DNA of 64,000 nucleotides from a bacterium (GTDB lineage Bacteria > Bacteroidota > Bacteroidia > NS11-12g > UBA955): positions 45,714 through 109,713 of the forward strand of contig JAQSCZ010000096.1 in the NCBI GenBank assembly GCA_029945665.1, read 5' to 3'. The notes beneath the pieces were generated by a model that saw only the letters and a list, made by a program, of their open reading frames with translations, had not been told where the DNA came from and ran no database searches. Below, in pieces: positions 62,904 to 64,000 of this stretch. The position numbers and the translations under genes were made by a program. How positions within the stretch are numbered: the stretch's first letter is position 1; the number at the start of each line of letters is the position of its first letter.

Positions 62904-63145
62904 TTGTTTTATAATGGGTTGAAATGATAATCTTATCCAAAGCATGCGTACAATTAGTCATTCAATATTTGGACCAAAAAAAATAAGGGCAATAAAATTT
63001 ACAAACCTGCACTTACAGTTAAATCTTAAGATAATGTACTTTTAAAACTAGGTTAACAAGCTGACTTAAGCAAAAAAATCCTAAATTTAATAGTATTTTC
63101 TAATTTTCGAGAATTTATGCGTAACTATTCTAAATAAAATAAACT

Positions 63146-63153
63146 TATATTTG
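63146..63153 (+). promoter_or_regulatory. -7 box of the hicB-hicA pair
   Basis: TATATTTG, 19 nt before the HicB ATG at 63173. Confidence 0.4.
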
Positions 63154-63172
63154 TGATAATAATTATGAATGT

Positions 63173-63586
63173 ATGGGCATATTAACAAGAAGAAAATCAA
63201 TTCCTGGCGTTGATTTTCCTTCTCAATTCATCAGAATTAAAAAGGGTAAAGGAATTGATGCTAAGCTTTCACTTATCACATTTATTGACAATGACACAAA
63301 ACAGCATATTGCTTTTTGTCCTGCTTTGGATATAACAGGTTATGGCTCAACAATTGATAGAGCTAATGAAATGTTTGAATTTAATTTAGATAATTTCTAT
63401 GAGCATATTTATAGCCTATCTCCCGAAAAACAAAACGCTGAACTAATAAAACTTGGATGGAAAAGAGATGCTTTTAAAAATAAAAATTACTCTTCTGTCT
63501 CTGTAAATATAGATGGTGAATTAGAGAATTTCAACATTGAGGAAGGCTCATTAAAACGACTATCTTTAGAGCTAACAGTTGCATAA
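63173..63586 (+). CDS. HicB-like antitoxin
   Basis: 137 aa. The central part IAFCPALDITGYGSTIDRANEMFEFNLDNFYEHI fits the degenerate RNase H-like HicB fold, with the CPALDI strand and GYG turn, followed by an unusual C-terminal half (NKNYSSVSVNIDGELENF) in place of an obvious helix-turn-helix. It would bind and neutralise HicA and possibly repress its own promoter. It lies 5 nt before hicA, which makes the toxin-antitoxin reading much more likely than the sequence alone. Confidence 0.78.
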   Translation: MGILTRRKSIPGVDFPSQFIRIKKGKGIDAKLSLITFIDNDTKQHIAFCPALDITGYGSTIDRANEMFEFNLDNFYEHIYSLSPEKQNAELIKLGWKRDAFKNKNYSSVSVNIDGELENFNIEEGSLKRLSLELTVA

Positions 63587-63591
63587 ATCCT

Positions 63592-63828
63592 ATGGGGGAA
63601 AACTACAGACCTATTGCAACTAAATGCTTTGAAAATTATTTAAAAAGTATAGGATATAATCATAAAAGAACCACTGGAAGTCACGATCAGTGGACTAAAG
63701 CGGGTAAAAGAACAATACCAGTTTGGGGAGACGAAAAACAATTACCTGCGTTTCATCTAAAAGGGAATTGTAAAACTTTAGGAATAACTTTATCTGACCT
63801 TTATGCATGGGCTGCTCTTAATTGTTGA
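63592..63828 (+). CDS. hicA: HicA-type mRNA interferase toxin
   Basis: 78 aa, the usual size. The catalytic His31 is in NHKRTTGSHDQW, followed by a beta-strand RTIPVWGDEKQLPAFHLK and a final helix. It should cleave or block mRNA on ribosomes in the cytoplasm when HicB is lost. The order here is antitoxin first, toxin second, opposite to the canonical hicAB. Intact and probably functional. Confidence 0.85.
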   Translation: MGENYRPIATKCFENYLKSIGYNHKRTTGSHDQWTKAGKRTIPVWGDEKQLPAFHLKGNCKTLGITLSDLYAWAALNC

Positions 63829-64000
63829 ATACTTTGGTTTGCAATTTATTTTTAGATGGAACACAATAAATTTGAAAAAATTTGAATTTGAAAAACGATT
63901 GTTTTGGAAACAAAAACGCAATGTAACTCGATATAATATTACAGTTCAATAGCGTCCTAAACGTTTTTCAGAAAAAATTAAAATTCAGAATATGAGTATA

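Larger units (their letters stand above)
62861..63172. other. 312-bp intergenic region before the toxin-antitoxin pair
   Basis: Divergent promoter region. It holds a -7 box for each side (62896-62903 minus, 63146-63153 plus) and no ORF or repeat that I can support. Confidence 0.5.

Noticed and set aside
63867..63874. TAAATTTG box after hicA as a promoter of a following gene
   Set aside because: No open frame starts in the remaining sequence, and the window ends too soon to judge.

Overview
This window is an AT-rich stretch of a Bacteroidota chromosome, placed no lower than phylum. The evidence is: type IX secretion C-terminal sorting domains on three large proteins (stops at 27497, 52097, 52286); a TonB receptor with a DUF4249 lipoprotein; lineage-typical genes (DUF4837, DUF4294, DUF1573-yajC, CCC-motif membrane protein with DUF2752, bshB1 for bacillithiol); a crtZ-crtI-crtB carotenoid cluster; and many copies of the Bacteroidota promoter -7 element TAnnTTTG, in a few cases with TTG or TTTG 19-21 nt upstream. 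Genes are packed and mostly housekeeping. I found no rRNA, tRNA, CRISPR array, prophage or transposase.

Layout. 1-2.7 kb: the 3' part of a GT4 glycosyltransferase, a small caspase-like-fold candidate (DUF6642-like) and two tandem cyclophilin lipoproteins. 2.8-5.2 kb: nusB, DUF1573 lipoprotein, yajC, coaE. 5.4-11.3 kb: alanine dehydrogenase-like gene divergent from an operon of MltD-type lytic transglycosylase, DUF4837, purN, zinc phospholipase/nuclease and an OmpA-domain protein. 11.3-16 kb: TonB receptor and DUF4249, a glucosaminidase-like protein and a YdcF-type membrane protein. 16-19.4 kb: htpG, trxA and a DUF58 gene, with a clear terminator after trxA. 19.4-31.3 kb: a minus-strand block of maintenance genes (bshB1, DUF4294, lgt, mtaB, queG, M23 peptidase, ribF, truB, a T9SS cargo, hscB, rseP), interrupted at 23.3-24.0 kb by an unusual tandem repeat.

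31.6-42.4 kb: an uncharacterised secreted protein, MarC, a TPR membrane protein, a Cys/Met-metabolism PLP enzyme, PrsW, queE, folD, then a coupled set of two related lipoproteins and a subtilisin-like protease, and further hypothetical proteins. 42.4-49.2 kb: CCC-motif/DUF2752 pair, icd, arginase, ECF sigma factor, GT87-like membrane protein, beta-helix lipoprotein. 49.4-55.5 kb: two very large T9SS cargo proteins. 55.6-60.9 kb: crtZ, crtI, crtB, a small unknown gene, TerC, and a FemAB/GNAT-like protein. 60.9-63.8 kb: a TPR / beta-propeller / OmpA protein of PorE-like architecture, then a HicB-HicA type toxin-antitoxin pair.

The most unusual element is at 23309-23986. Three copies of a roughly 123-bp hairpin-rich element are separated by two identical 141-bp spacers. 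The whole is bracketed by a 10-bp direct repeat that looks like a target-site duplication, and no protein gene lies inside. A second non-coding GC-rich block sits at 31410-31502. Several start codons lie only 4-10 nt after a -7 box, which suggests leaderless or nearly leaderless mRNAs. Several apparent TTG starts are really part of the promoter, so the downstream ATG was chosen.
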